Source: Gorsachius magnificus
Lineage: Eukaryota > Chordata > Aves > Pelecaniformes > Ardeidae
DNA length: 64,000 nucleotides
Assembly (NCBI GenBank): GCA_034008185.1
Contig: CM067081.1
Location: forward strand, 2,790,001 to 2,854,000
Direction: 5' to 3'
Numbering within the stretch: the first letter of the stretch is position 1; every line of letters begins with the position of its first letter. Under the pieces are notes generated by a model. That model saw only the letters and a program-made list of their open reading frames with translations, searched no databases and was not told the DNA's origin. Positions 35,601 through 44,686 of this stretch are shown here, in pieces. The translations under genes were made by a program, and so were the position numbers.

Positions 35601-38600
35601 TTCTTCTTCAGCACAAGTACCTTTGAGCTCTTTGGAAGTTCATGGTGGCTCTTTGATGGCTAATCTTGGGAAGGTTCATGCTTCCCTGGTGCTGTGAGCA
35701 TCCTCGGTACCCACAGAAATGGTGCAAAGGCATCAGCGTTCAGTTTTGACTGTTTCAGCTTGGGTTATGCTCGTGATGGCTGGTGTTGGCATGGCAGGGT
35801 CTTCTTGGTGGCATAGCTGGACGGTGGGTTTGTCACACCAGCCCCTCTCCTCTGGGCAGTCCATAGCAAGTGTAACCCACAGAATCCAAACCTTGGTTGT
35901 CCCTTACCTCCCTTTAATCATCCCCTCCTCTGCTGCCATGCCTGCTGTCCCATGTTGCATCTCCCAGGCACCAAACCCACTTTCAGATTGCCCGAGTATT
36001 TCAGCTAGGTGCTTAGCCAACCCTCAAGGGCTGGCCATGTGCTGGACTGTATCTGCAATCCATGCTGTCCATCTCTAAAGGCTGGACATGGGCATTCCCC
36101 ATTCCCTCATCCCAGTAAAATTGCAGCAACCTCAGGCAGACATCTGTTGCTCTTTGATGGACTCTTAGATGACCTGGACACCCAACACAGGCACAAGTGG
36201 ATGGGTTCTTGCAGGCCAATGGAAAGAAAACCATCAGCTCATTCTCTGTTAGATGTCTGGGAGCTGGATCTCACCTTACCATGTACAAAAGCATCCTTGA
36301 ATCACCTGACATGAGTTTCAGGGTGGGACCACCCTTTGCTGTTGATCAGGGATGTGTCCCTGTGCCAGGCAGCAGCTTTACATGGATCATGACCAGAGCG
36401 ATTCTGCAATCCCTTTGCTGTTCTGGTTGTGGGGTGGAGGGGGGTGGAAATAATCCCCCTTTTCTCACTTTTTAGCTTTTTTTCCCGTATTAGAAAATGT
36501 ATTGGAGGACATTTTAAACAAAGTAGGTTCCCAACAGCATCGAGGCCAGCTCAAGGCAACATGAGGAACTGTGACATTAGAAATGTCATTTTGGGCCAAT
36601 GGGTGGGAGGGGATGGAAGGACAGGCAATGAAATACATCTCAGTGAAAAATTATTGCGTTGTTCCAGCTGGCCTTTTTCCCACAGAAGGCACGGTGGGTG
36701 CTAGGGACCCCCCTGCAGGAATCCCCCGTCTGCTCTCCATAGCCAATGTTCCACCCCCCCCAAGGTGACAGCGCTAATTCATGGCCCCATTTTTGGCTCC
36801 ATCCCTGTGTCCAGCTGGTGAAGACGGCGGAGCTGGACCCTAGGCAGAACTACCTGATGGGATTTCATCCCCACGGGGTCCTGGCAGCAGGAGCCTTTCT
36901 CAATTTCTGCACAGAGGCATCGAGCTTTTCCACGCTCTTCCCAGGCATCACCCCACACCTGATGATGCTCTCCCTGTGGTTTCGCATCCCCTTCTTCAGG
37001 GACTACCTGATGAGCGGAGGTAAGCAGGGTGGCAGCACGGGCAGGCGGTGGGATGGGTGGGTGAGTCAGATGCTTTTGGAGGGAGCAAAGAGCAAAAACA
37101 CCAGGGAGGCTTGGGAAGAGGAGTCAAGGGGCTGTTTGTCCCCACCTGTGGTCAATCTGATCCCATGCAAGGACACAGCTACTGGCGATGGCACCCAAAA
37201 ACTCCCTGAAGTTAAAAATTGCCCTCTTAGCTCTTATCTCTGCTGTCCAACTTCATAGATTGCCTCTAAGCTCAGGGCATTGCTGTGCCAGGTAACAGCA
37301 AAATGCAGAGCAGATCGCGAGCAGACATGCCAAGACTAGCAAGACCAGGGGGTCCCGTATTTTTTTCTTTCCATGAAAATAATATTCAGGCTTGAAATTG
37401 TGGTTGCCACTGAAAGAAAGAGAAAACCTATTTTTCTGAAGCTGCTGCTTGCAGGGAAGGAGCATCCAGGGAGAGAGGATGCAAATAGCATCTCGCGCTG
37501 TTGCGAAACCACGTGGCAGGAGAGGAAGAAGAAATGAAAAGAAATAGGTAAAAATTAAATGGAGAGAGAGGAAAGGGAGTCTGGTGAGATTTTTGGAGCC
37601 CAGAAGGAGGTGACCTTCATCTCTCACGGGTGGGCTCGAGGAATGGCCACTTCCCCAGCCAAATGGGCTCATCTCGTAGGCAGGATTCAGCAGACGAAAC
37701 AGAGGTGCCCAGCTCCGTCTGAGATACCCCAGGGCATTCATCACCCTGTTTTCCATGTAAAGCCTGGCTCCTGCTGCTGAAAAAATATTTACACTGAGAG
37801 CGAGGAATCATAACAGTGAGATATGAGAGAGTTATGACCCAGGTGAAGGAAGGTTTAATCGCTGTAACGCGGGAGTCTGGTGCGTAGCTCATTTTCAGGT
37901 CGATTGAATCCATTTGACAAAGAGGCTTTAATTTGCAAATTATTTCAGCCCCTGAAACAAGGATTTTTTTATTATTTTTTTTTAAATCAAAACAACATTG
38001 CTTTGTCATTTCGGAATTAAAGGTTTCTAACTTTTGTAAGTAAATAACGACCAAATTCTGCATTAAATTCCACTTTAAATTAGCAGCATCCATGGAAATT
38101 CATGTGCGTTTTGACCTAAAGCAAATGTTCCACTGCCTCTGGAATTATTCAGGGTTGGACATGGTTTCATCTGACAACAAACTGAAACAGATTTTCCCTG
38201 GGGCTTAAGTGCAGCTAGTTCTGAGTTTACTTTTTTCCTGATTTTTTCTCCCATTTCTAAGTTCTGGGCCAGGCAGCAAAGGGATAATTGTATATTCACA
38301 CAGCAGAGCTATGCACGAATCCCGCACCTTTCAGGGCAGCTGGGCTAGGATTGCCAAAGTGTAGGAAGACTCTGAAAATAAAGTGTATAGCACCCCTCCG
38401 GAGCTGGATAATGGGAAAAATGGTACAGAGCAAACCACAGTTGTGTGGGTTTTACAGATGCTCATTTTTTCTTCCTTTCTGCCCCCCCAGGCCTTGTCTC
38501 CTCCGACAAGGAGAGCGCATCCTACGTGCTGCAGAAGCCAGGGGGTGGGAACATGCTGGCCATCATCGTCGGAGGGGCACAGGAGGCGTTGGATGCTCAG

Positions 38601-40706
38601 CCAGGATCCTACACCTTGCTGCTGAAGAATAGGAAGGGATTTGTTCGCCTGGCCATCAAGCATGGGTGATGCAGGGGATGGGGTCGAGGGGTGCTCCCTG
38701 TCTGTGGCTGGTTACTGGGGCGATCTTGCTGATTTTGGAGAGGTGTTTTGGGGTGGACTTTGCTAACCATGCCCCTATATTGGGTTTGGCTCCCCACAGC
38801 ACCCCTCTGGTCCCCATCTTTTCCTTTGGGGAGAATGACCTCTTCAGGCAGGTGAGAAACCCCAAGGGCTCCCGGCTGCGGCAGCTCCAGCACCGGCTCC
38901 AGCAGATCATGGGCATTTCCCTTCCCCTCTTCCATGCACGAGGCATCTTCCAGTACAGCTTCGGGCTGGTACCCTACCGGCGGCCCATCTGCACTGTCGG
39001 TAAGTCCTTCTTCAGCATGCCCGCACGATGCTGGCCACACTCATCCTGGTCAAAAGGGGGACCGGGGACAACTCCTGGGTTGTGTCATCCTCCTGCCAGG
39101 CTGCAGCATCATGCCAGAGAGCACGAGCTGTGGTGGGCTAGAAACGTGCTGGCAAAGGAGTATCCCCAACTGCTCATGCATCACGCTGGTTTGGGACCCT
39201 GGCTTGGTCTTATAGCAGAGCCCAGGTCATCTAGGCTGTGCTGAGAAAGCCCCAGAGCAAACGTGGCCACCCCATCACTCCTGTGGGATGCAGCCAACCC
39301 CAGCTCCAGTGCAACCCAGTGGTACGAGCCACTGCAATAACGTTGGGTTAGAGCAAATTTCACAAATACAAGTAGGTCAACACCTACACAGTCTGCAGGT
39401 TTGCTCAGTGTCCAGTGCAGCCAGCCACAAACCCCAACCTGTTTGCACATGAATGATTCACCCTGTTTTGACCTGAGACCATGCCCACATGGGAGACCAA
39501 ATTTCAGGAAAGTCTTTCATTTTGAAGAGGCTTTGCCTGGTTTCAACAACTCCATGCTTGGCCCACCGTCATGACCGATGTTCTATGAATCAGTCTAACT
39601 AAAAAGGCTGTTTGGAAAGGTCAGAGCTCACCCCACTGATTAGGTTTGACAGCCAGCAATTACTTCTAATTGTTTTACAACCGCTTTGGATTGTCTCAAT
39701 GGTTTTATGAGCTGTGCAGTATCACAAGGGCTCTTCATTAGTCCGATGAGGAGCAGCATTACAGGATGATGAAACCCTCCATCACTTGACAAACACAATT
39801 TGAATAAGAGACCAGAACAAGAGAGATATCTCATGGACTTCCCTGTGCCCTGCAGGCACCTGGTCCTGCTGCTGGTGGCTCTGGGAGATGGGAAGGGGCT
39901 TCTTCTGGTGCTGGGAATCAAATAGTTTAGATTTGTCCTTGAAAAAAGCATGATTTTCTAAAGATAAGTGGGTACTTTGTTCCTAATAAAAATCAGATGA
40001 TTCACTGGGGCTTTGATCTGAGCAAAGTGGAAGCACCCCAATCGCTAGTGTATTTTGATAGCCTTGGGCTCCCCCGTGCCTCAGTTTCCCCATTTGCAAT
40101 GCAGGGCCATGTGGGAAGAGCTTGGAAAGCCCAACCCAAGTATTAGGTTGATGTTGCCTTTATCTGAAGCACATCTGAGATGTTGGGAGCAGCTGTAGGG
40201 ACCGCGCTGGGATGCAGTAGTTCAAAGAGCTACACAGAGGGTCTTTGGCATTACCCAACTTTGCAGATGGGGAAACTGAGGCAAGGAGACATGTGACCTG
40301 GGAGGACAGGATCTGCACCACCATCTCCCTGTCTCCTTGTCTGTGCTGCCTCCCAAACCCCAAGACATGGCTGGTCATATCAATCTGTCCACCGCAATGG
40401 TTGGACTTGATGATCTTAAAGGTCTTTTCCAACCCAAACGATTCTATGATTCTACCCTTGGAGAGCTAGACCCCAGATCTGTGCTACAAAGTACAAAGCA
40501 TCCACAGGGACCTGACCCTGGCTCCTCCTAACACCCGTGCTTGTTTTCCAGTTGGGAAGCCAATTCCAGTGCAGAGGAAGCCCAGACCCTCCGAGGAAGA
40601 GGTTGATCAAGTCCATCAGAAATACTTAAATGAATTGTGCAAGCTCTTTGAGGAGCACAAAGCTAAATATAATATCCCAGAAGACAGGCACCTGGAATTT
40701 ATATAG
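14601..40706 (+). CDS. MOGAT2: MOGAT2, whole coding span (six coding exons)
   Basis: Monoacylglycerol O-acyltransferase 2 transfers an acyl group from acyl-CoA to 2-monoacylglycerol to give diacylglycerol. It is an ER membrane enzyme of the DGAT2/MOGAT family, central to fat absorption in the intestine. Joining the six exons (94, 179, 205, 175, 200 and 155 nt) gives 1008 nt, 335 residues plus TAG; the human protein is 334 residues as I recall it. All junctions are GT-AG and intron phases are 1,0,1,2,1. Two hydrophobic segments lie near residues 21-44 and 47-60. A neutral-lipid-binding-like FLxL lies at 28-31, HPHG at 109-112, GGGN at 177-180, RKGF at 207-210, FGEND at 227-231 and FHARG at 262-266. 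The C-terminus ends HLEFI. The wording of exons 2, 3 and 5 fits MOGAT2 better than MOGAT1, MOGAT3 or DGAT2. No stop or frameshift is seen, so the gene looks intact. Confidence 0.93.
14695..16052 (+). other. MOGAT2 intron 1, first part
   Basis: Nothing recognised except a long pyrimidine tract on the + strand at 14906-14980. Confidence 0.6.
14906..14980. repeat. Polypyrimidine tract
   Basis: Almost uninterrupted C/T run on the + strand in intron 1. Confidence 0.75.
16053..16347 (-). mobile_element. CR1 LINE 3' fragment (AAGGATCATCTGCTCCAAC subfamily)
   Basis: Begins ATAGAATTGTAGAATACCAG, GTTGGAAGAGACCTCAAGG, then GAGTCAACCCCTCCCCTGGG and the TGGGGAAAAATTTCCCTCTC block. It is the same subfamily as, and inverted to, the copy at 25730-26010 in intron 2. 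Confidence 0.92.
16804..17121 (+). mobile_element. CR1 LINE fragment with G-rich expansion
   Basis: From CCAAGGACCTGGAGGGGCTG through a G-rich stretch (16844-16878) and GGGCTGCCCAGGGAAGGGG to GCCAACCATTCTATGATTCT. Confidence 0.93.
17122..18073 (+). other. MOGAT2 intron 1, unrecognised part
   Basis: No repeat family or coding exon recognised. Confidence 0.55.
18074..18506 (+). mobile_element. CR1 LINE fragment carrying a 26-base G run
   Basis: CTGCAGCATCTCCCCTATGA, LREL/FSL text and the 3' end GGGTTGGACTAGATGATCTC, then octamers ATTCTGTG. The poly-G at 18329-18354 replaces the CCCAGGGGGG step seen in sister copies. Confidence 0.94.
18329..18354. repeat. Poly-G run of 26
   Basis: Uninterrupted G run in a CR1 3' region. 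Its length may be unstable or subject to base-calling error. Confidence 0.9.
18561..18664 (+). mobile_element. CR1 LINE 3' terminus
   Basis: GCTTAGGGACATGGTTTAGT, GGTTGGACTCGATGATC, TTTTCCAACC and degenerate octamers. Confidence 0.92.
19306..19930 (-). mobile_element. CR1 LINE, ORF2 C-terminus and 3' end
   Basis: TCATAGAATCATAGACTCAT then TTTTGGGTTGGAAGGGACCC. On the minus strand a 171-codon open frame reads [20 protein letters not shown] and [15 protein letters not shown]. Same subfamily as the copies at 13417, 33318 and 42754. Confidence 0.95.
19931..21126 (+). other. MOGAT2 intron 1, unrecognised part
   Basis: No repeat family or exon recognised. Confidence 0.55.
21127..21185 (+). mobile_element. 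CR1 LINE 3' terminus, degraded
   Basis: GTTGGAACTAGATGGTCTTT, CTCCCAACCTAAACC and ATTCTATTATTCTATG. Confidence 0.85.
23211..23228. repeat. Poly-A run
   Basis: Eighteen consecutive A bases. Confidence 0.9.
23895..23925. repeat. Perfect 13-bp hairpin in intron 1
   Basis: TTAATGACTTGGG, a 5-base loop AAAGC, then CCCAAGTCATTAA. Four further pairs follow beyond single mismatches. Confidence 0.9.
23961..24200 (+). mobile_element. Ancient CR1-type LINE fragment (ORF2 region)
   Basis: GATGACACCAGGTTG and AAACTCAATAAAG, ATATATGGGAAGA and AAATGGGGAATCGAT match the order of the CR1 palm-to-thumb region (DDTKL ... LNKDKCKVLYMG). It is AT-rich and frame-broken, so old. Confidence 0.5.
24657..24835 (+). 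CDS. MOGAT2: MOGAT2 coding exon 2
   Basis: Encodes the rest of codon 32 and residues 33-91. The acceptor is TTCTCTCAG ending at 24656 and the donor is GTAAGT at 24836 (phase 0). It carries the second half of the membrane hairpin ([19 protein letters not shown]) and the conserved basic GGRR followed by [10 protein letters not shown] pair of cysteines at 34-35 lies in the membrane segment. The length of 179 nt is not a multiple of three, so skipping this exon would shift the frame. Confidence 0.94.
24836..25729 (+). other. MOGAT2 intron 2, start
   Basis: Nothing recognised. Confidence 0.55.
25730..26010 (+). mobile_element. CR1 LINE 3' fragment (inverted partner of 16053-16347)
   Basis: GAAGAGGACAAGGGGGAATAG, TTTTTCCCCATGAGAACAGT, CCCAGGGGAGGGGTTGACTC and the 3' end GATCCTTGAGGTCTCTTCCA, then ATTCTGTGATTCTATC. 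By eye close to 85-90% identical to the reverse complement of 16053-16347. Confidence 0.93.
26011..30952 (+). other. MOGAT2 intron 2, unrecognised part
   Basis: No exon or repeat family recognised. A 15-bp unit TATCAATTTAAAGTA is duplicated in tandem near 26138-26168. Confidence 0.5.
30953..31060 (+). promoter_or_regulatory. Candidate enhancer motif cluster in intron 2
   Basis: ACCAAACAAAGGTCA at 30953-30967 contains a perfect CAAAGGTCA (HNF4/RXR-type). GTTAATACAGTTTAAC at 31011-31026 is an inverted GTTAA pair (HNF1-like but with the wrong spacing). It is followed by repeated ATTAATTTGGATTAATTTG homeobox-like sites. Function is inferred only from motifs. Confidence 0.25.
31499..32130 (-). 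mobile_element. CR1 LINE, 3' end and ORF2 C-terminus
   Basis: ATCATAGAATCACAGAATCA, ATGTTGGAAAAGATCTC, CTCCACCACCTCTCTGGGCA, CCAGGCAGTTGTAGGGAGTG and further 5' CR1 text (GGCCACCTGGGCACACTGCT). Confidence 0.93.
32131..32999 (+). other. MOGAT2 intron 2, unrecognised part
   Basis: Nothing recognised. Confidence 0.55.
33000..33317 (-). mobile_element. CR1 LINE 3' fragment, distinct subfamily
   Basis: AATCACAGAATCACAGACTG, GGTTGAGGTTGGAAGGGACG, TGGTCCAACCTGTGTTCAAG and GTTCAGAAGGAACCTCCTGT. Directly abuts the next copy. Confidence 0.9.
33318..34147 (-). mobile_element. CR1 LINE with eight 3' octamers and ORF2 fragment
   Basis: Begins with eight tandem copies of ATAGAATC-like octamers (33318-33381), then TTTGGGTTGGAAGGGACCC. 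A minus-strand 165-codon frame covers ORF2 ([20 protein letters not shown]), and the element continues upstream through GTGGACACCAAGTCGAATAT text (read on the minus strand). Confidence 0.95.
34618..34881 (-). mobile_element. CR1 LINE 3' fragment
   Basis: AATCACAGAATGGTTTGGG, TTGGAAGGGACCTTTAAAGC, GGAATGTTCCCAGGGATGGG, ending at CTATCGCTGCAGGCCCT. Confidence 0.93.
34882..36814 (+). other. MOGAT2 intron 2, last part
   Basis: No repeat family or exon recognised before the exon 3 acceptor. Confidence 0.55.
36815..37019 (+). CDS. MOGAT2: MOGAT2 coding exon 3 (HPHG exon)
   Basis: Encodes residues 92-159 plus one base of codon 160. It begins LVKTAELDP and contains the catalytic-type motif HPHG at residues 109-112, then [22 protein letters not shown] and MSGG. 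The acceptor is CCAG ending at 36814 and the donor is GTAAGC at 37020 (phase 1). HPHG is the hallmark of the DGAT2/MOGAT family and is required for activity in studied members. Confidence 0.96.
37020..38490 (+). other. MOGAT2 intron 3
   Basis: 1471-bp intron with no recognised repeat. AT-rich in its middle (37960-38090). Confidence 0.7.
38491..38665 (+). CDS. MOGAT2: MOGAT2 coding exon 4
   Basis: Encodes the end of codon 160, residues 161-217 and two bases of codon 218. It reads [29 protein letters not shown] and [13 protein letters not shown], all conserved family blocks. The acceptor is a C-rich tract ending CAG at 38490. The donor is GTGATG at 38666, a weaker match to consensus than the other four donors (phase 2). 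The following intron is only 134 bp. Confidence 0.94.
38666..38799 (+). other. MOGAT2 intron 4 (134 bp)
   Basis: Short GT-AG intron with donor GTGATG and acceptor CCACAG. Shorter than all others in the gene. Confidence 0.85.
38800..38999 (+). CDS. MOGAT2: MOGAT2 coding exon 5
   Basis: Encodes the last base of codon 218, residues 219-284 and one base of codon 285. It contains [35 protein letters not shown] and LVPYRRPI, which are the conserved C-terminal acyltransferase blocks. The acceptor is CCACAG ending at 38799 and the donor is GTAAGT at 39000 (phase 1). Cysteine 282 stands where mammalian MOGAT2 has threonine as I recall it. Confidence 0.95.
40060..40108 (+). mobile_element. Possible MIR SINE core
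   Basis: GCCTCAGTTTCCCCATTTGC is the MIR core in forward orientation. Confidence 0.45.
40243..40302 (-). mobile_element. Possible MIR SINE core, reverse
   Basis: TTGCAGATGGGGAAACTGAGG followed by CAAGGAGACATGTGACCT fits the reverse MIR core. It forms a 22-nt near-perfect inverted repeat with 40078-40099. Confidence 0.45.
40397..40455 (+). mobile_element. CR1 LINE 3' terminus in intron 5
   Basis: ATGGTTGGACTTGATGATC, TTTTCCAACCCAAACG and ATTCTATGATTCTA. Confidence 0.92.
40552..40706 (+). CDS. MOGAT2: MOGAT2 coding exon 6 with stop
   Basis: Encodes the end of codon 285, residues 286-335 and the TAG stop at 40704-40706. It reads GKPIPV, then a charged C-terminal helix with [13 protein letters not shown] and the ending HLEFI. 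The acceptor is TTTTCCAG ending at 40551. The 3' UTR follows directly. Confidence 0.94.
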
Positions 40707-41320
40707 AGCTCCTCAAGCAAGGTGAAACCATGGAGATCAAGCTTCAAGTTTTCCTCTATCTCTGGAACTATTTCACAACCTCACCTCAGTCACAGTTAAC
40801 ATACACTCTGTATAGAGTGCATAAAAGATATAAAGAAGAAGGAAAAAAAAAAAACAAACCCCAACATCTGACCAGCCCAGTGCTGTTGAAACTCCCCAAC
40901 AGAAAACTCACACTTCCAATCTGGTTTGGAGGCCAGTTTTTCAAGATATTTCTAGACAAAGATTATTGGAAGTTTTCTTTGCATTATTTTCATTCAGAAA
41001 TGGGATGAGGAGCCACAATTTCTGCTGAATGCATATAGGGTTTTTTTTAAATAGAATTTGTCTAGAATGACAAATGATCATTGGTTGCTTGGTGCTCTTC
41101 ATGTCTTTAATTGCTCTGGGTATTTTTCTCCCCACCTGAAACACCGTTTATCAGAAAGCTCGTGCACCCAGCACAGTGCCAGGCACCCTCAGTAGCAACA
41201 TGATGCTGCCCTGGGGCGAAAGAAACAAAACCTTTACAGAAGGCAGAGGGCTCATCCAGAGGGTTTGCCCTACCTGGGCAAATATATTGAAATGAATAAA
41301 TGTTATTAATTTAACCCCGG
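40707..41320 (+). other. MOGAT2: Probable MOGAT2 3' UTR
   Basis: AT-rich sequence after the stop with no further family-like coding. The first canonical AATAAA on this strand is at 41295, so the UTR is probably about 600 nt. Confidence 0.5.
41295..41300 (+). promoter_or_regulatory. MOGAT2: Candidate polyadenylation signal of MOGAT2
   Basis: First AATAAA downstream of the stop codon. A T/G-rich stretch (near 41358-41385) follows and could be the downstream element. Another AATAAA lies at 42011. Confidence 0.45.
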
Positions 41321-42456
41321 ATGCCCCTGCATGGGAACACCTTGGGCTATCACCAGGTATGGCAGCGCTGTCACTGTGTGCTTCATTTTACTAACGAGGC
41401 CAGAGAAGAGGCATGGCCAGGAGATGGGAGAAGAGAGAAGTGATTTGGGACAGGAAAGATGGCTCATAAAGCCAGGCTTGGCAGGTGATCAAGGCTTTAA
41501 ATAGCTGCTGCTTCTTGATATCCAGAACTTTATTAAACTCTGCACTTAATGGGATTTTACAAGGTGGAAGTTTTAGGTGGCAGGAAGCCATCTGCTCAGA
41601 TCAGCTTTGCGTTGCCCCTGGAGAGCCCTTACCTTCTTCTCTCTCTCCCTTCATTTCTCCTTCTCTTCCCCACGTCCCATTCCCCACCTACAAGGAGCCA
41701 CCAGAAATCCTGCAGAGCATGAACTCTTTGTCGCACCCAGGATTTTTCTTACTGCAGCTGCAAGAATTGCATTTAACAAGGAAAATACACAGAACTGTTT
41801 CTATACTGACAATACCAGGGACATCATTGTGGTTTGTTTTCTTTTCCCTTTCTTCCTACCCTGATCAAATTACTCCACCGGATTCTTAATCTGAATAACC
41901 ATCTGCAAATCCTTCCTATTCCCAGAAAACAAGCAGCAACAGGGAAGAATTTGACGGAGCCCTTATCGACATTTCTAAACATTCCTGTAATCCCACACTT
42001 AATCCAGTCAAATAAAGCAGGTCACCTGCTATGATTTCTTGCTTGCTTTCTATTAATAGACTTTTTCTTTTGTCCTTAATTAAGGACAGAGGTGCCTAAG
42101 CAGGAGGGAGATTTATGCACCAGGAGAATAAAAATTATTCTCTCCCACTCTTTTCTTTTGGTGTTCATCACCATCCAAGCTTTACCCCAACTCCAGTTGT
42201 TTTTTCCTGTCCTTTCCTCTGCCTTCCCTGCTACCAGCCATGCCACTTGCAGATCCCAGGAATGTCACCATGACCTTCTGCAAACATCCCGATGGGGACT
42301 GGTGCTGGAGGGGAGTGATCCCTGTGCGCCCAGGGACACAGCAGGGGATGCTGTGGGGATGGGGGAAGTCTCCAAGGGTGATGACAAGGAGCTGAGATCT
42401 TGATGCAATGGGAAAAGGAGCAAAGATGCTGCTGTTGGGGTGGATGTCAGCAGTGG
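41321..42456. other. Intergenic, nothing recognised
   Basis: No gene or repeat family recognised. Confidence 0.55.
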
Positions 42457-42564
42457 GTGTGGGAGAGGATTTGGGGAGATGACAGATGGGTGGCTGGATG
42501 TGGTGATACTGTGTGGGAGAGGATTTGGGGAGATGACAGATGGGTGGCTGGATGTGGTGATACT
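42457..42564. repeat. Perfect 54-bp tandem duplication
   Basis: Two identical 54-bp copies (42457-42510 and 42511-42564) starting GTGTGGGAGAGGATTTGGGG. The lack of divergence implies a recent duplication or an assembly effect. Confidence 0.95.
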
Positions 42565-42753
42565 GTGGGGATGTAGGAAATGGGGAGGGAGCAGGATGCA
42601 AGGTCCAGTCCATGGCACAGAAAAGGATGACAAGTATTGGTACAGACAAGAGGGGTTGGGTCTGTAGGAGTGACGTGACTCTGTCCCAACCTGATGAAGA
42701 AGCTGCATTAGAAAGTGTGCTCCCCAGATGTCCATGGAGGCCTCAGTCTTCTC

Positions 42754-43184
42754 AAAATGCTCCGAGGGCTGGAGCCCCTCTGCTCTGAGGCCAGGCTGGG
42801 AGAGTTGGGGGTGTTCAGCCTGGAGCAGAGGATGCTGAGTGCGGCCGGTCAGGGCTTCAAGGGGGCCCAGAGGAAAATCGGGGACAAGCTTTTTAGTAGG
42901 GCCAGCTGGGACAGGACAAGGGGGGATGGTTTTAAACTAAACCAGGGTAGGTTTAGACTGGATCTAAGGCAGAAATTCTTTCCAGTGAGGGTGGTGAAAC
43001 CCTGGCAGGGGTTTCCCAGAGAGGTGGTGGAGGCCCCATCCTTGGGAACATTCCAGGCCAGGTTGGACGGGGCTGTGAGCAACCTGATGTGGCTAAAGGT
43101 GTCCCTGCTCCCTGCAGGGGGGTTGGGCTGGGTGACCTCTGGGGGTCCCTTCCAACCCAAAGCATTATTCTATTCTATGATTCT
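42754..43184 (+). mobile_element. CR1 LINE, ORF2 C-terminus and 3' end
   Basis: Open frame reading [20 protein letters not shown] and [15 protein letters not shown], then CTGCAGGGGGGTTGGGCTGG and ATTCTATTCTATGATTCT. Confidence 0.95.
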
Positions 43185-44686
43185 CCTTTGGGGACCTGGT
43201 GTGGCGATGCCTCCGATTCCAGAGACACAGCTACTTGGGAGGTGGGATAGTCCATCAACTTCCTAACCAGCGATGCCATCCTGAAAGAGAGAAAAGGCAG
43301 AAAAGGGGTGTTCAGGAAAAAAATCCCAGGGAGGAATGGGGAGGAGGATGCTGGAGCCATCTGAGGGCTGATGGGGTGGTCAGGGATATGCAAGACCCGA
43401 AGGCAAAGGGAAACTGCAGTGCTGGAGAAGAGGGGTCAGAGGAGGGCGTTGGTTATATATAATTGGCTTCCTTTGAGGTCAGTTTTATCCCACAGACTGG
43501 AACGTGTCCTTGATCCCTCAGGGACCTATATAACCCAAGAGAGGTCAGTGCCTGGGCTTGTGTTAAATATAACATTAAGAATAATAATTCATAGGCGGCC
43601 TTGCAGCCAGGGCCATTCAGGGAGTTCAGCGCGATGAGAGGTCTCATCTTCTCGAGAGGCCAGAGCTGTCTCTGAGCGAAATGCCAATTGATGACAAGCT
43701 TTTGTGCTATTTCAGCCTTGCGCAGAGCTGTCTGGAAGATTAAAACTCCTCCACTGCAACACAAGGCAGGAGAAACTTTAAGAAAAAAAGAGTGTCCGGA
43801 TCAGCCAGTCAAACCAACCTATGCTTGAGTCTGGACCCTGCAGCTCGGAACTGGCCCAGCTGGAGGCATAAATGCTAGGACTGGGGGACATCCAAGCTGT
43901 CACCTCAAAATAAGGACCATTTAAAGCTAAAACAACACAGTATGTTTCCTTCCAGTGTGTCCAATCCCTGCTTCTGCGACTAGCTTTGATTTGAGAAACA
44001 AGCCCAAAGAGAAGCGATAAATTCATTGCCTGTCTTGCAGAAATCTCAAATTTCAGCCTTTTGGGGACTTCTATGGAAATTCTGAATTGGAAAATGCAGT
44101 AAAAAATAAAAAGTGTAGTGATTGGGTATTCCCCTCCCACCTGTCTCTTCCACCGACCGCTTCCCTCATGATCTCTCCAGTATTTCTGTTGCGAGGAGCT
44201 CTAATCTGGATTTGCCTTACTTAGCAGGTTCAGATCATGAGGCTCAGAAGAAAACCTCCGACGCCTGATGAATACAAAATACGGACTAATTCCCCAAGAG
44301 GAGGGCAGCCAAGCAAAATACATTTTTTTGCCCTTCTGTAGCTCTAGGCCCGCAAAATTGTTTTATTGCCCTGGGAATGGGGCTAAAAGGTTGCTTGCTG
44401 TTGCAGCAAACAACTAGAAAAATGTGTGGTTTTCTGCTCAGGGAAAGATTTGCTGCCTTTAATTCAATAAAGTTCCCAAATGTGGTATGTTAAACATCCC
44501 TCCCTCACACCACAGAGCCTTTTCCTTTTCAAGAAAGGAAATAAAATTGCAACTGCATCTGAAACCCATCACTTTGCTTTCAAAACTGTTCAAAGCATTT
44601 AAACAATGCTTTTTTTTTTTTCCCAGGTCTCCCTGGGAATATGGACACTTTCTTCACTTTCTTTGGTCATCTTTTAGTTCTGAGTT
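43185..44686. other. Intergenic, nothing recognised
   Basis: No gene or repeat family recognised. Confidence 0.55.

Larger units (their letters stand above)
39000..40551 (+). other. MOGAT2 intron 5
   Basis: 1552-bp intron with two oppositely oriented MIR-like cores (40060-40108, 40243-40302) and a CR1 terminus near its 3' end. The CR1 stops about 95 bp before the exon 6 acceptor. Confidence 0.75.

Noticed and set aside
36746..37258. 170-codon frame as a single-exon gene
   Set aside because: Only 36815-37019 is conserved (MOGAT2 exon 3); the ends read into introns past clear splice sites.
42182..42735. Two frames of 155-156 codons on the minus strand with an 18-residue repeat
   Set aside because: The repeat reflects the 54-bp tandem DNA duplication; no other coding evidence.
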